A stretch of DNA of 64,000 bases from Spongilla lacustris (GCA_949361645.1 OX442426.1:5960278-6024277); one strand, 5' to 3'. Shown: positions 1 through 12,877, counted from the stretch's first letter. The notes: a model not told the origin generated them from the letters alone. Translations and numbers: made by a program.

Positions 1-1785
1 TGGACAAATAGTTCAGCGTATGCCAAATTGAATCATCCTTAGGTCAAAATTTGCATGTCAAATCCGTCTGAATGTCAAAATTAATATTCATGTGGTCAAT
101 TAACTCTTCTTCTGAATGCTATATTTTAATAAATAAACATTGGGCAATAATGGTAACCATAAGAGAAAAAAATGATTCCCGTTTGAAATGCGTATAGGAA
201 GTGGATTCGGATGCCTTGGTAGATCATTATAGGATGGTGGCCGGACAAATCTTTTTTCCGCCCCGGTTACATCAGTATGTCGTGGGGCTGGTACCAAATC
301 TTTCACTTCCTGACTGCATGCAATACCTATAAGGACTCCAATTGTAATTTGATGTTTCACACTTTTTTTTTCACTATGCAGCGTATACGATGCTTATCCA
401 TATGTACAAGATAATTTAGGAAGGCCGGATTGCATTGTTGATGGTAACGTCAATTGGGAGAAAGATTAGCCATGCTGAGGTGAGGTTTTCTGATATAACC
501 CTTTACCGTTTGTATTAAACCCAAAGGGCTGATTCGTACTTCAATTAACCGCTTCTACCCACGCGCACATACGCGTGCATCCCTCATAACTACTTTAGTG
601 GCGGTAAGCTGTAGTATAATAAGCGCTTGGCTACACATGCATGCATTAATTGTAATCACATCCTACGTATACGCTTCCAAGAAGTTACCATTCCACTGGT
701 GGTTAACTTATGACTACATACAACATAATTGTTGCCAAATGTTCTAATAACGTGGGCTGAAATGCTTCGCACAGACTGATATATATAAATATTTATAAAT
801 TTCGATACTTTTATAAATAGATCATAATATTATAATATACACAAACAAATTGCGACCCAAGGTTTTGCATCCAACTTGCCGGTGAACTGAACTTATTTGT
901 TTAAAAAGAAGTCACCTTCGAGTGCCTATACCATCCCGCAGCTGCATGTGGTTGCAGCATGCAAAACCATATCCCGAACAATTTAACCACGAGTCCGTAA
1001 AACTCCGATCCATATCCATCGAACCGCATCGATCTGAACTCAATCCGCCCCGAGAAGATCACGTGCACTGATGAGACTCACTTGCACTCAATCCGGATCC
1101 CATAGATGCACATCGAACCGCGCGTTGAACACATATCGCGACTACTAAATAGTGACTTCTTGGAAACGTATAGAATGTGGATGCATGGGTTGTCAAGCCA
1201 CATTGACTCGTCTCCCAGGTGCAATAAGGGTGGGAGAGGTTTATAAAAAATTAACTGAAAGGTTAATTTCATTCAAAATGGCATATACGCTGCATAGTGG
1301 GAAAAACATAAATAAACATCAAATCACAAGTACTGTTACACGTATTACATGCCATAAGGAAGTCACACTTTACACCATGACAGATAGGATCCATTGATGT
1401 GCGTACTTTGCTTTTGAATGAATAAAAAGATTAGAAATTGCACACTGATCGACACTTTACTTGGTGATACACTGGCCACATTTAAACGAATGTTTCTGCC
1501 ACTGTCACCTCAGAATACCGCTAAACTATCTTCCTCAGAAATTGTACTTAGATGCTGTAATTTTAAAATCATTTGTGAAATATTAATAATGTATCATCTA
1601 CCGCTACATTGCCCTTACTATACCATTCTGCATACAAATTGAACTATTGCGCATTATTTATTACATAAGAGTTTTAGGTACACCTAATGTCAGTTAAATT
1701 TGTATTGTGTCTTGCATCATAAATTAAATCTCACACATATGATCCTCTCCCGGCATCATATGCTTGAATCACAGACTTTTGGGAT
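1..1785 (+). repeat. Array-derived 3' flank of an A-type gene located left of the window
   Basis: The first ~1,250 bases match, in the same orientation, the sequence downstream of the A genes (compare 13686-14945 and 58538-59865). The A6 stop codon lies 95 bp before the equivalent point, so an A-type gene probably ends about 100 bp left of position 1. From about 1250 to 1785 the match continues with the inverted block (reverse complement of 43797-44330). No coding region is supported here; the short ORFs differ between copies. Confidence 0.8.
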
Positions 1786-3275
1786 GGGAATTTCTAATGC
1801 ACTTTTGTGCAGGTCACTTGAGATGTGATCATAAATGTGCAGTGCTCAATTAATTGACACGTATTCAAAACAATTGTGACTCTTACGTGAATATGTCTTA
1901 ACCCTTAAAGAAGGGTTCAGGAGCACTTTCAAGTGCTAATTGTGTGGTGAATTAAACTGCATTATTAAACGCATAAGAGCAGCTATTGCCTGTGCCCTAC
2001 TGTTTGCTTAGACATTGTGAGAAGTTCACATGCAGATCTGTTTTTAGGAGGTATTCATCTTTCCCCAAGGTGTTTTCACAACATATGAGGAAGGTGGTAA
2101 ATGGGTGTGGTGGTTTGTTTGTAATGTGTGGGTGACTGGGTGTGTATGCACAAATGGTTTGATTGTATTTTTTAATGGTGTCTTGAAGTGTGGTCAGCCT
2201 TTCTTAATGTGCTGCAAGAATTGATGTCATTCATACCAAACCAATGTACATGTACATCAACTGTCATTTGGGCCATATTGTTTGGTATTTTATGAGATGT
2301 AGTTTCTTTTGGGTCTGTTGATCTGTTGGGATGCTGCAATATGTTTCCAGTCATTGGGAATTAAAGATGCGCATGCAAGTTGGTTGCACCCTGTACCAAG
2401 GCCTAAAGTAGAATAAGGTGCTATAACTGGTGGAAATGGAGAGAGGGACTCAGTGGCTATCAGTGTTATTGTTTGCAAACAACAGTGCCCCACTGTGGCT
2501 GTGTCAGTATAAAGTCATTGCACATATCTAATTTGGTTTGTAATGGCTGTGTTTTGTCTTGAAGCCATCACAGGGTAAAACATCCTTTCCTTCTCAAGTT
2601 GTTTAGTGCACGTCATAATGATCAATAGAAACCTTGTGTTAAGTTACTGGTGCCTTGGTCGTTGAAGCCCATGACAACTTTTTGCTTTGCTCTAACAGTG
2701 GGGGGGGGGGGGGGGGGGGGGCCATGGGCAAAGTGCTTGAGCTTCTTAACTAATTTTGTAGCTACATGTTGTTTTTTTCACTTACATATAAGTTTCGATA
2801 TTAGCTTTTGCCTTTGCAAATGCACACGTGTTATTTCTTTAATTAATTTATATTTATATTATATTTATTTTTATATATACGGTGTTGTACTTAATCCAGC
2901 CAGCTCTAATATTAGCTTGCTTGGGAGCTGACGTGTAGCTCATGGTTTGGTGCTTGAGGTTTACTTGTGTGGGTGAACAGGATGTTGGGCAGGATGTGTT
3001 GGAGGGAATCTTGAGGAAAAAGGAAAGGAAGTGGAAGCTGGGCACTGCACCCTACATCCCATTGTTGTGATCACCAGCTACGTGGCAGGAGGGAGGGGTG
3101 GGGAGGCCCCTATACTGCATTTTATCGCCTACATGATTGCAGTAATTTTGTATGGTTTCTTGTTGTGTGTTTTATGTGTTACTTGAGTTTGTGTGCATGT
3201 GATTGCAAACATGATTAGGGTCATGACTTGTGGGCCACACTACTTTGATTATGCATTTATTTGTTTACTGCATAG
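1786..3275. other. Single-copy sequence upstream of the SND1 exon, no gene recognised
   Basis: This stretch has no counterpart elsewhere in the window. It must be intron (or contain unrecognised exons) of the SND1 gene because an exon with a good acceptor follows at 3276. A run of 22 G lies at 2700-2721. I searched both strands by eye for further Tudor-SN exons and found none I could defend. Confidence 0.55.
2700..2721. repeat. Poly-G tract (22 G)
   Basis: An uninterrupted run of 22 G in single-copy DNA. A second run of 23 G is at 43767-43789, beside an array breakpoint. Confidence 0.95.
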
Positions 3276-4008
<733 letters not shown>

Positions 4009-4398
4009 TTTATTTTTGTTTCAATACATGTAAGATTTTATACTTGGTGACTATTTTGACATTGCATCATTATGAGGTTCAAGGCTGATATATTGTTTTC
4101 GCCACTTCTCTCCCCACGCGCGATCGTTTGTATGTGTGCTTGCGTTTTGCACTTGAGTGTGCAGTCAGTGTTACATGTGACCTGTACCCATTTGTTGTGT
4201 CTGTTGGCCAATCATTTTGTGGAACATTGTTTTTATTTTTTATTTTTTAAGATCACATAAATATGGCACACACAAAATACAAATACACGATGAACCGAGG
4301 CCTCTGTTTGGACACCTTTTTGCGAACTTGGGAAGTGGTTTGAGAGTGATCGTGGTGGGAGAGGAGCGATTGCGACTGCAGACGGGGTGAATGGAGCC
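4009..4398. other. Convergent 3' regions of SND1 (+) and the cystine-knot gene (-)
   Basis: The sequence between the two stop codons. T-rich TTTTTATTTTT runs at about 4230-4250 read as AATAAA-like signals on the minus strand and could serve the cystine-knot gene. I saw no clear AATAAA on the plus strand for SND1. Confidence 0.5.
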
Positions 4399-4854
4399 TT
4401 ACGTTTGAAGCGGTGTCGGCACCGTTCCGCACCGGCTGCACGCGCAAACATCCGCCACTGCGACGGAGAACGTGACTGATTGGGTAGAGCCCCCCGCACA
4501 CTTAAAAGACACCGTACGCTTAGCGATTTTGTATGTCGTTGCTTGACAGCAGGAGCATTGCGATTCTTTGTGCGGATTGGTCGCGACGTAGTGGACGTAA
4601 GAGTTGCACGCACCCGAACACGTGGGTACCTCTATCGTGCCGTCTGAACAGCCATCCCGCGAGACGCTTATGTTTACAACCAATTTAATGCAAGGATTAA
4701 CTGGTGCGGTTGGTGAGGAAGGTAGGGCGGTCGTGTTATTAGGTGGCGTATTTCGCCTTCTTTCTCTTGGCGCTCCGCAGGAGTTGTGAAGTTGAACGGT
4801 AAGCAGGATCAGGAATAGAAGTAAACGAACGGTTGTTGTAACTGGCGTGTTCAT
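4399..4854 (-). CDS. Small secreted C-terminal cystine-knot (CTCK) protein
   Basis: A single-exon reading frame of 151 aa on the minus strand. I chose the ATG at 4854 because it gives a clean signal peptide (MNTPV..., hydrophobic LLLFLILLTV, end near SCGA at residue 28); two upstream in-frame ATGs (4905, 4872) would bury the hydrophobic stretch. A basic stretch RERRR (30-34) could be a furin-type site. The rest is a cystine knot: C55, C69, C79-S-G-A-C83, C100-S-C-C103, C119, C137-A-C-S-R-C142. The CxGxC and the closing CxCxxC are the CTCK pattern of mucin/von Willebrand factor C-termini and related secreted ligands. Sequons at N40 and N61. It is a lone knot with no other domain, so it may be a secreted ligand or a dimerising matrix protein; which one cannot be told from sequence. 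Upstream splicing cannot be excluded. Confidence 0.75.
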   Translation of the reverse strand: MNTPVTTTVRLLLFLILLTVQLHNSCGAPRERRRNTPPNNTTALPSSPTAPVNPCIKLVVNISVSRDGCSDGTIEVPTCSGACNSYVHYVATNPHKESQCSCCQATTYKIAKRTVSFKCAGGSTQSVTFSVAVADVCACSRCGTVPTPLQT

Positions 4855-5737
<883 letters not shown>

Positions 5738-5759
5738 ATGCAAAGCTGATATAAATCGT

Positions 5760-6380
5760 ACTTTGATGTTGTATTTGTTTTAAAAGATTTATGAAATAAC
5801 ATAATATCCACCACTGCCATAAGGCTTTCAGACAGTGTGTGGATGTCGACACCTCCATTATTGCCTGGGAACAAGCTCCCAGAGGAGGCCTAGGCCTGCG
5901 GTCATTGTGCCACCACTCATCTGCAGCTTTCATCTCCTCCATTTGATCATCTGGCATTGGATCTCAATTGGTCCACCACCTGTCTCAAGCTATATATAGG
6001 TCTTTAACAACTTGGTATATGCAGGGGAAGCCATGCATCACTGCCACCAAGATTGATCTCCGTCCGTTAGGCGAACTGGTGTTACGGCCATCACCTGTTC
6101 CTCTGGCATCTCATGGGCTGCCTTACATCAGAACTGGGCCTTCAGTAGGGCGTCTCTCTGGGCCCATTGTTGTTCTCTTTGGTCTTAAGTCAGCAATTTT
6201 AACCAGAGACAATTGTGCTGGTCTGAATTTCCATGCATGGTACATGGGTGATGGTGCTCTTGCAGGTCCAAGGTCTTCTTGAAGGAATCAGATGTCTTGG
6301 CTTTGCTCCAAGGGTTAGAGGAAAGAGGTAGGGAGAGGGGGTGGTTGCCATGGTATTTTGGCCCACACCTTTATTGCCTT
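5760..6380 (+). mobile_element. Decayed non-LTR reverse-transcriptase fragment, permuted (+)
   Basis: The plus strand first shows a post-catalytic RT region (GGLGLRS then HHSSAAFISS, about 5883-5945) and only then a catalytic segment with WYMGDGALAGP at 6238-6270. In an intact element the order is reversed and the active site is YxDDG; here the first Asp codon is Gly. Stops and frameshifts interrupt the frame. Related copies are at 18640 and 31620. Confidence 0.7.
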
Positions 6381-7106
6381 ATCGCAAACCTTGGAAAAAT
6401 GAAATACCAAATATGCTTTGACATGCTTGACTGGGCCTACGGACGCATTTCACACTATACACTTCCAAGAAATTGACATTCCACGACAAGTAAGCGTTAT
6501 CGAGTTATCATCGTACAACGGATTGCATTCATGTAAGCCTGTTGTAATTATGTAAAAGCAAACGAAATAATTCCACATGTACATAAATGATTGTAAAATA
6601 AAAAGCCATCTCTTTACGTAGCACCAACCCAGCGTACACGGTGTGCATGTGAGCAGATATACTGATGCGACATTAAAATCAAAATCTTAGATCCTGAAGA
6701 TATAGCTTTCACTTCAGTAGTCAGTTACCTCCATGCATTGTTAATGGTGTTTAGCATTATTATATAATACTGTTAGCATACATGGAAGTTAATGGACCGT
6801 TGTGTCGATGCGATAGAAGGTGTAAGCATCATGCGCATTTGTACAGTCAGCACCTTCCCACACTTGTAGAAGAATATATTGGTACCTCGGTGCAAAACTG
6901 AGAAAATTGGCACCCACCATAAAAATAGCTCAACTAAGTGTACCAACTGATTGGCATTATCTCAGAATTATGCGCGATCATCATTTCCACCTGCCATCCT
7001 TGTGGAGTCGAAGACTGAACAGCTCATAGAATGACAGCCAGTAATTAATAATTCATTACAAGTTACGACGTACATGTATACAGATATATGCGCATAAAAC
7101 GGTTTG
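6381..7106. other. Array spacer between RT relic and B1
   Basis: Repeated at 19290-19996, 32265-32970 and 46506-47143. It contains the 3' side of the minus-strand B gene and no further feature I can support. Confidence 0.6.
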
Positions 7107-7571
7107 TTATACGCAGATTTGTAATGCAAATGTCTTCTTTAACCAGTCGCAGACAGTGCTTTGCAAATAAGAACTAGGAGTTTGATATTGACTGCTGATG
7201 CTATTAGACCAAGTGATCGAAATGTTGCGATCTATCTGCAGGAGTCTGCAAGGACGCATATCACGTCTACCATTTGCTCACATGTGTAGGCTATCGGTCT
7301 CGTTACACTGATTGCTTCTCACTTGTCTAAGAACTTTGCACATGGCATGAAATTTGGTTACGTCGCTGAGAAGATACTGCAAAGGATAAGCAGGCGTAAA
7401 TGAATGCAAGAGTAATGTATGATTATCACGTGGGTAGGCGGCAGCACTTACATATTGAGTACTGGTTAAGTCATTTAAGTAGAGAAAATGGTTTCTGATG
7501 TCCTCCAGAGGAGTAGTAGAGACAACGATGACAAAATGGAGGAGAAAAGCTGCGACGAACCGAACTGCCAT
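7107..7571 (-). pseudogene. B1: broken B-family secreted protein gene
   Basis: Exon 1 (7571-7452) is intact and encodes signal peptide MAVRFVAAFLLHFVIVVS plus TTPLEDIRNHF. Exon 2 starts at 7376. At 7288-7291 the sequence jumps from inside exon 2 into exon 3 through a shared AGGC: about 106 bp (end of exon 2, intron 2, start of exon 3) are gone compared with B7. The new frame stops at once after NETDSL. Exon 3 has a further 7-bp loss near 7250. A TATA box remains at 7624-7631, 60 bp from the ATG. Family role is described under B2. Confidence 0.85.
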
Positions 7572-7631
7572 TTTGTTTTCAGCTATAGCGAGAGCCGAAT
7601 GATGAATAGTCTACCAGCAGACGTTTTTATA

Positions 7632-8210
7632 CTTACTCTTAGCGGTGACATCCATGCCATGCATGTACATAGTAGTTGTAAACCACAAGACTCTAGTTAA
7701 TATATTTAATTATAATTATATTATATCACAATTGTAATTTGAGCGCTCATATGGTGTTGTGTACATGTGTCTTATGTGCTTGTAGTCTATACCGTTTGTG
7801 TCTCAAGTCAGAATCAGGAATGATTGTCAAATCGAAATGGTCTTTGAGAGCATACTGCATAATAATGGAGGCATTGTGGCATTCAAAGCATCAGTTTTCA
7901 ACCAGGAAATAGTCTGTGTACTAATCACCCTTCCCAGAATACATATATATATATATATATTTCTTTGATGTGTGTCCATGCAGTGATGCAGGTCATCCGC
8001 TTCAAAACAGAACTTGTCGTTTTAAACAATGTCCCGGCCGAAAATGTGGCTTTTATGTATGCATGCGCGTACATAATGAGACGTGTACATGTATATGAAG
8101 TGCGTGTAGCCTTCATACTGACTTGTATCTACACTACACGTACCAATGCGAGGTATACCTTACATGGTAGTAATTAAGGCGAACAAACACCTCGAATATA
8201 AGTGTGAAGG
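7632..8210. other. Upstream region of B1, shared by all B genes
   Basis: On the minus strand this matches the ~600 bp upstream of B2 (15000-15570 +). Long chance ORFs cross it but are broken in other copies. A short (TA)n lies at 7942-7961. Confidence 0.65.
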
Positions 8211-8545
8211 TACAGCATTTAGTTTGGAGTGATTTTGAGGTTTTGCACCTTTCAAACAAGGCATTTGACTAATGCAAGCACTTAATTAAGCCAACACACT
8301 GTACTTTCCCAACCAACTTTTAAAGATATCTATAAAACTCTGCACGAGTACAATTATGATTCTATCAGTTCAAAATCATTACTCACCCCAAGCAGGGGTC
8401 CCTGGCCCCCCTCCTCCCCATAGGCTGCATGGGAAGAATATGTAACATAGAAATACTTACATATAACATTACATGTACATACTCATGTGTATGAATCACA
8501 ATTGTTTTGGCAAAACCTCAAAATCACTCCAAACTAAATGCTATA
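8211..8545. mobile_element. MITE-like element with 36-bp terminal inverted repeats
   Basis: Left arm 8211-8246 (TACAGCATTTAGTTTGGAGT...) and right arm 8510-8545 are reverse complements with one mismatch. TA lies at both ends, as expected of a TA target duplication, with element termini CAGCATTT/TAGCATTT. The interior has no ORF. Size, repeats and TA fit a Tc1/mariner-type non-autonomous element. Confidence 0.75.
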
Positions 8546-8559
8546 CTATCCAACATATT

Positions 8560-8745
8560 CAAGGTGAAGGCTACGTGCACTTCACATACATGTACATGTC
8601 TCATTATGTAACGTCTGGTCAATGTGCATACGTAGAGCGACACATTTTGTTGATAATTGAGGACATTCTTTGAAACGACAACGTCCATTTTGGAGCAGCT
8701 GACCTGCGCTGGTCAATGCATGAACACGCATCAAAAAAACAAATT
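8560..8745. repeat. Inverted copy of the B upstream segment
   Basis: Matches 7965-8160 in reverse complement (CTCATTATGTAAC, GACCTGCG, ATGAACACGC landmarks). The two arms flank the MITE and form a ~780-bp fold-back. Diverged relative to the arms seen upstream of B2. Confidence 0.7.
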
Positions 8746-8750
8746 ACATC

Positions 8751-9020
8751 CAGCTGACGTACTGGTGCCCAGGTCATGTACTGATGTATTGGTGCCCAGC
8801 TGGTGTACTGGTGCCCAGCTGATGTACTGGTGCCTAGCTGATGTACTGGTGCCAAGCTGATGTACTCGTGCCCAACTGATGTACTGATGCCTAGCTGATA
8901 TACTGGTGCCTAGCTAATGTACTGGTGCCTAGCTGATGTACTGGTGCCTAGCTGATGTACTGGTGCCTAGCTGATGTACTGGTGCCTAGCTGATGTACTG
9001 GTGCCTAGCTGATGTACTGG
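8751..9020. repeat. 19-bp minisatellite, about 14 copies
   Basis: Consensus TGATGTACTGGTGCCTAGC with CCTAGC/CCCAGC variants. 19 bp is not a multiple of three, so it does not encode a peptide repeat. Confidence 0.95.
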
Positions 9021-9867
9021 TTGTGTGTTATATTGTAATGCTTGTATCTATTATAATATAGTATCATTAAAATTATTTGAAGTGTACGATATTTACTATG
9101 TAACATTGTGATGAATTATTTGCACTGAATCTTGATTACTGGCTGTCGTTCTGTGAGCTCTTCAGTCTTCATCTCCACAAGGATGGCAGATGGAGTTGAT
9201 GATCGTGCTTAATTCCAATCAGTTGGGACACTGAGTTGAGCTATGTATTTATGGTGGCTGCCAATTTTCTTTGCAACAACATTGAGGTACCAATATATTC
9301 CATGTATGCATCAAAACAATTCACTGTTAAAGTGTTATAATGCTAAACACCATTAATAATGCATGGAGGTAACTGACTACTGATGTGAAAAATTTGGCAT
9401 TTGCACATAATGTTGAAAGCTATCATCAGGATCTATGATTTTGATTTTAACTTGATATCGCATCAGTATACTTCTGCTCACATATACACCGTGTTGGTCT
9501 GTTTAACAAAATTCACAGTACACACACATAAAAGAAATTCTTAAGCAAATACACACAGAAAGATCAGTAGTCCATTGCATCGACCTGCATGTCTGCCACC
9601 TGCAATGATCTTGTAAGGATTGCCCTGGCATTTGCTCTCCCAAGCACAATGCTCAGTCTGCGCAAAGAGGTGGTTTCTTTAATTTCACAATGTACATGTA
9701 GAATTATTTCGCTTGCTTAATAGTTATTACACTTACATGAATGCAATACATGGTATGGTGATAACCAGATAACGTTAACTTGTCATGGAATGTCAACTTC
9801 TTGGAAGCGTATAGTGTGTGAAACGCATGAGTAACCCAGTCAAGGATGTCAAAGCATATTTGGTGTT
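9021..9867. other. Array spacer, nothing recognised
   Basis: Repeated at 22062-22908, 34980-35826 and 50220-51160. No coding region, RNA gene or clear transposon end seen. Confidence 0.5.
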
Positions 9868-10700
9868 TCATTTTTTCCAAGGTTTGTAATGAGGAAATAA
9901 AGCTGTGGGCTTCAAAGTCTTACTGTTAAGATTAGAAATGGTGTGGTCATACACACATGGCCAAATAACCATGGCAACCACCCCCTCTCCACCACCTCTT
10001 TGAAGCAAAGCCAAGACATTCCTCGCAGAATACCTTAAACCTGCAAGAGCACCATCACCCATGCACCAGACATGGAAATTCAGACCAGCACAAATGTCTC
10101 TGGTTGAAATTGCTGACTCCAGGACGTTTAAGACCAAAGAGAACAACAATTGGCCCAGAGAGACGCCCTACTGAAGGCCCAGTTCTAAGGTAAGGCAGTC
10201 TAAGAGATGCCAGAGGAACAGGTGATCGCCCTAACACCAGTTTGCCCAAGGAGAACAGTCTCGGTGGCAGTGATGGCTTCCCCTGGAGATGCCAAGTTGT
10301 TAAACACCTCTATAGCTTGAGACAGGTGGTGGACCGATTGAGATCCAAAACCAGAATGAAGGAGATGAAAGCTGCAGATGAGTGGTGAGACAATGACCGC
10401 AGTTCTAGGCTTCCTCTGGGTGCTCATGCACTGTCTGAAAGCCCTATTGATGTCATCATCTAAACGACTGTGAGCCTTTGATGAAAGTGATGGTGGTGTT
10501 GATCGGGCAGTTTACAAAACCCCGGCACCACTTATACGAAGAAGGACCAAAGCAACCTGGGGGGTCTAGTCTCCATCCATTTGGTGGAGACGAATGAGGA
10601 GCAGAAAACTAGGTCTCCAAGGCAACACCAAGTATTTTAATGTTTGGCTTGTCCTAAGCTTTCCAGAAGGGAATAATAATAAATTAGAAACTAGCTCATG
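9868..10700 (-). mobile_element. Decayed non-LTR reverse-transcriptase fragment, permuted (-)
   Basis: Read on the minus strand: PQVALVLLRISGAGVL (near 10550), TPPSLSSKA, GSQSVHHLSQAIEVFNN, then GLQ-stop-GVSLGQLLFSLVLN (degenerate QQGDPLGPLLFSL motif, about 10190-10130) and WCMGDGALAG (10068-10039, catalytic codons 10051-10065). The post-catalytic region precedes the catalytic one, the YxDD motif has become MGD, and stops and frameshifts are present. Dead in every copy. Confidence 0.75.
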
Positions 10701-11475
10701 CAACATCATGCTATCCATATGTATGCCACTTGCCGTTGTGTACGTCATTTTCACAACAATGTGTATGTAATAATATACATGCATATTGTATAGCATTGTT
10801 TGAGAATACTTATTGCACATGATTGCAGCACGTGTGCAAGAACCATATCCCGGACGATTTACCATGGCATCCGAATCCACTTCCTACGATTTTAAGATTG
10901 ATTTCTGAAATGGTGTAAATTCCAGATGGGAATCAATTTCGTATCATGGTTACAATTAATGATTACACAGATGCTCATTAGGTATTCCTGACGTGTAATT
11001 GCAAAAGACCGTCAACAACCCGCGTGCACTCGTCCATTCAAATGCATGAAACATTTCACGCTTTTCACTCTTATTAATAAAGTCAGGTGCAGCTTGACTT
11101 CCCCATGCAATGATATGTTATGCATTTCCATATATGTATTGGTCTTTTTTTTTCTTCAGCGCAGTGGTTACAATTAAACAACAGCTACATGTAGGCCTTA
11201 TGGGATTTTTGCAGTAGGGTTCACTCCACCCTGCTGTACTTACTTAACTTACATAACATTAATCATTTTAATGTTATGGTCGCCGTACTATAGTAGTGTG
11301 GAAAACTAGTCTACTGTCGGTTTAGATAGGCCTACCTTTATATACTTAAAATATATGTAGCTACATACCACATTGAAATATATACAAACAATTTGCGACC
11401 CAAGGATTTGCATTCAACTTGCAATAAAAATAAATAACGTTCGAAACAGAAATGTAATGATTATTTTTTTAAATA
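10701..11475. other. Array spacer, nothing recognised
   Basis: Shared with 23740-24467, 36660-37437, 52000-52740 and, inverted, 41160-41940. No feature supported. Confidence 0.5.
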
Positions 11476-11790
11476 ATTATACGAATGCAACCACTTGGGC
11501 TGGGTTTGTATTCCCTTAACAGTGGAGACGTATGGTTGCTGGGAAGAAGAAGCGGGCAGGTGTCTTGACAGATTCACCACACGATTAGCCACTCGAACTG
11601 GCTGTCCCAAGTCTTCAGCAGTGTCAGGGCTATATGGAAGATTGAGCATTACCCTGGTCAGGGCCAACGCTAGGGCTTTACTGGCTAGGTCGGCTTCATT
11701 TTTATAATGACTATAAGTGTAGGTTATAAGATACTGTATATGTATGTATATGTATACTGTATATGTATGTATTCTATGTAATTGATTATA
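11476..11790 (+). mobile_element. 5'-truncated LINE insertion with ATTATA target-site duplication
   Basis: A 303-bp insert (11482-11784) lies between two ATTATA copies (11476-11481, 11785-11790). The inverted block keeps an unoccupied site (41125-41150). The insert carries 69 open codons plus stop (about 11495-11707) reading GWVCIPLTVETYGCW...YGRLSITLVRANARALLAR, which matches what I know of the C-terminal region of sponge/cnidarian LINE polyproteins, and ends in a TATGTATG-rich tail. Truncation at the 5' end, a simple-repeat tail and a short duplication are the signature of target-primed insertion. Confidence 0.8.
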
Positions 11791-12877
11791 AGAAAGTAAC
11801 AATAATCAATCACAAAACTAAACCTGCAATTAAAGCAGCAAATCAATATAAATGCCGGTATATGCATGTGCATAGGCATCGCCAATTAAGTTTATAGGAT
11901 TATAGTGCATATGGATAATACCATGCATGCATTTACAATATTATATTTTTATAAAGTCGAGCAAATCAACCGTTTTTATCTTTATGTCACACAAAGTCAT
12001 TTGACCATGTCAATCATAGCAAGACCATCTGTACACGAATTTAACTGCATGGGCTTGACCCACTGTTGTGTGGAGCCACATTTGTGGCGGCGAAATACTT
12101 TCATTGCCACATACATATGTACGACACTTCAGTTCAGAGTAACAATATACTACGCTTACCGTTTTAGTACTAGGCAGTACATTAGTGCATGTACATATGT
12201 CATTACTTGCCTTTGTGTATACTACGCATGAGCACATAAATTACCGTCATTATCATTATCGATTATACTGGTTTAAAATATATATGCAACATGAATATTA
12301 CCCCCTAGTACTATATAACGAGGCATACAACGAAATTTATCCACTGGTTTTCAGTTGTAAGGAGACTGTATTATATGTATGTCCCCAGAGAAGTTTCTAA
12401 CATCCCATGTGCGTGAGCGATATCCCGAAAGCTTTATATTCATCCACTTCCTACACGGCGATTGCATGCCCGTGCATGCCAAACCACAATCGTTTTTCTC
12501 CTGGTTACTGTAATGCACCCAAATACACTTGTTAAATGCAATTATATGAATGAATATTGCATGCATGGAAAAGAAATTACATGAAATTCACTTGATCTCT
12601 TATGTATACTTTATGCATGTATATGGACCATAATAATAGCATGCACTAAATGGGTTTTAACCTCACAGTTCAAGGTCATCTTGTAGAGCTCGTCAAGTTG
12701 TACCCTTGGTGTTATTTTTTTTATTTTTAAAAAGAAGTACATAAAAAATGCATATGCCACTATACTATTTTACTGATACATACATCCTAGCTGGCCTACT
12801 GATTTCATACATGGAACGAGCACGCTTGGCTGATTAGTAAATCACATCCATTATTAAGCTAGTCATTACACAGATGG
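11791..12877. other. 5' flank of A1
   Basis: Upstream DNA common to A genes (compare 24783-25862, 37755-38841, 56640-57706, and reverse complement 40835-41125 in part). Conserved pieces may include regulatory sites, but I cannot single any out beyond the TATA box. Confidence 0.5.

Noticed and set aside
2950..3060. Possible SND1 exon (EGILRKKERKWK on the plus strand)
   Set aside because: There is an acceptor-like AG but no good donor, and the residues do not clearly match the Tudor-SN C-terminal region.
8619..8860. Repetitive ORFs reading HQLGTS or ADVLVPS over the minisatellite
   Set aside because: The 19-bp repeat is not in register with codons and copy number varies freely.
11461..11802. 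113-codon minus-strand ORF over the LINE insertion
   Set aside because: It is the shadow of the plus-strand LINE C-terminal frame.
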